From the NCBI GenBank assembly GCA_022826825.1, contig JAJDUD010000025.1, forward strand, positions 1-61,389: DNA of 61,389 nt. The letters are read 5' to 3'. Under the pieces are notes generated by a model. That model did not search any database, had not been told where the DNA came from, and saw only the letters and a program-made list of their open reading frames with translations. Made by a program: the position numbers and the translations under genes. Positions 61,137 through 61,389 of this stretch are shown in pieces. This stretch comes from Acidobacteriota bacterium. GTDB taxonomy: Bacteria > Acidobacteriota > Vicinamibacteria > Marinacidobacterales > Marinacidobacteraceae. Position 1 is the stretch's first letter. Each line of letters begins with the position of its first letter.

Positions 61137-61389
61137 CGGCCGGTAGTGAATCTCGCGCGGCATTCGACACCCGCTGAATCCCCGCTGAACCACTCGCCTT
61201 CGGCTCGTTCATCGTTGCACTTCGGTCGAAACACACTCGGTATTCCTCCCTCGCGCGCCTTGTCAGCGAGGTTCAGCGGGCCCAGTTGCTGTGAAAATGC
61301 AGTCCGGCGGGTCGGCCGAGCGTCCTGTTGGCGCCGCCGGCTTGGAACGCCGACCTCTGGTCGGCACGCGCTGCGCGACCGCGCAGCGC
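61137..61389. repeat. MITE-like core (copy E) with 61-base module and inverted REP unit
   Basis: Three repeated pieces in a row fill the last 250 bases. Bases about 61144-61270 match the element core (CGCGCGGCATTCGA, CTTCGGTCGAAACACACTCGG, TATTCCTCCCTCGCGCGCC). Bases 61281-61341 match the insert of copy C at 57 of 61 positions. Bases 61337-61366 are an inverted REP-like unit, followed by GCGACCGCGCAGCGC as at 17.8 kb. No inverted terminal repeat is complete. Bases 61063-61136 are the leader of the TonB 2 gene. Confidence 0.65.

Noticed and set aside
61063..61236. N-terminal extension of TonB 2 into the terminal repeat
   Set aside because: The extra residues come from the repeat core and lack any conserved feature; the membrane helix follows the ATG at 61062 closely.
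1..61389. tRNA, rRNA, CRISPR arrays, prophage or full insertion sequence
   Set aside because: No such pattern was noticed when reading both strands; no transposase or integrase gene is present. Short RNAs could still be missed without a covariance search.

Overview
The window is very GC-rich bacterial chromosome with tightly packed genes, frequent ATGA/GTGA stop-start overlaps, and GTG starts. No tRNA, rRNA, CRISPR array or phage genes were seen. The gene content suggests a free-living or host-associated Gram-negative bacterium with an outer membrane, near Acidobacteriota or Gemmatimonadota: a DUF1592/DUF1552/ankyrin operon, TonB with ExbB and two ExbD and a TPR protein, a two-subunit 2-oxoacid:ferredoxin oxidoreductase, Ku with a stand-alone ATP ligase, and Tat-exported enzymes. 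The phylum is inference only.

Region 1 (1-11.4 kb): a trans-sulfuration PLP enzyme, divergent from an ECF sigma / anti-sigma / Spy-like sensor trio that leads into an RND operon with two permeases and one adaptor. The layout resembles the cnrYXH metal-responsive module, but the permeases are not canonical metal pumps. Region 2 (11.4-17.8 kb): an AbiEi/AbiEii toxin-antitoxin pair, an FprA-type ferredoxin-NADP reductase, a second nucleotidyltransferase pair whose partner carries a PD-(D/E)XK-like domain and a winged helix, and queG. Region 3 (18-24 kb): a translationally coupled c-type cytochrome (DUF1592) - DUF1552 - ankyrin operon. Region 4 (24-27.9 kb): kbl followed by a DUF71 ATPase, a DUF6580 membrane protein and a BtuF-like protein, probably for cobalamin salvage.

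Region 5 (28-42 kb): clpB, a MATE exporter, a phosphotransferase, a Tat-exported class V aminotransferase, an erpA-like gene, a PHP phosphoesterase, a beta-barrel/GHMP kinase/Rieske operon, a Nudix hydrolase and a minimal NHEJ pair (ku and ligase). Region 6 (42.4-54 kb): korAB, an exported S9 peptidase, tandem duplicated TonB-dependent receptors and an Mrp-DUF971 fusion. Region 7 (54-61 kb): spoT/relA, a TPR protein, two exbD, exbB and two tonB. This Ton system probably powers the two receptors.

Two kinds of dispersed non-coding repeat run through the window. One is a MITE-like element of about 180 bp with terminal inverted repeats (clear copies at 27505, 33709, 36491 and 37514; decayed copies at 45333 and 61137). 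Its ends coincide with the stop codons of four neighbouring genes. The other is a short REP-like hairpin found at both window edges and in two intergenic gaps. Several genes have a -10 box only 6-11 bases before the start codon, which suggests leaderless or near-leaderless transcripts.
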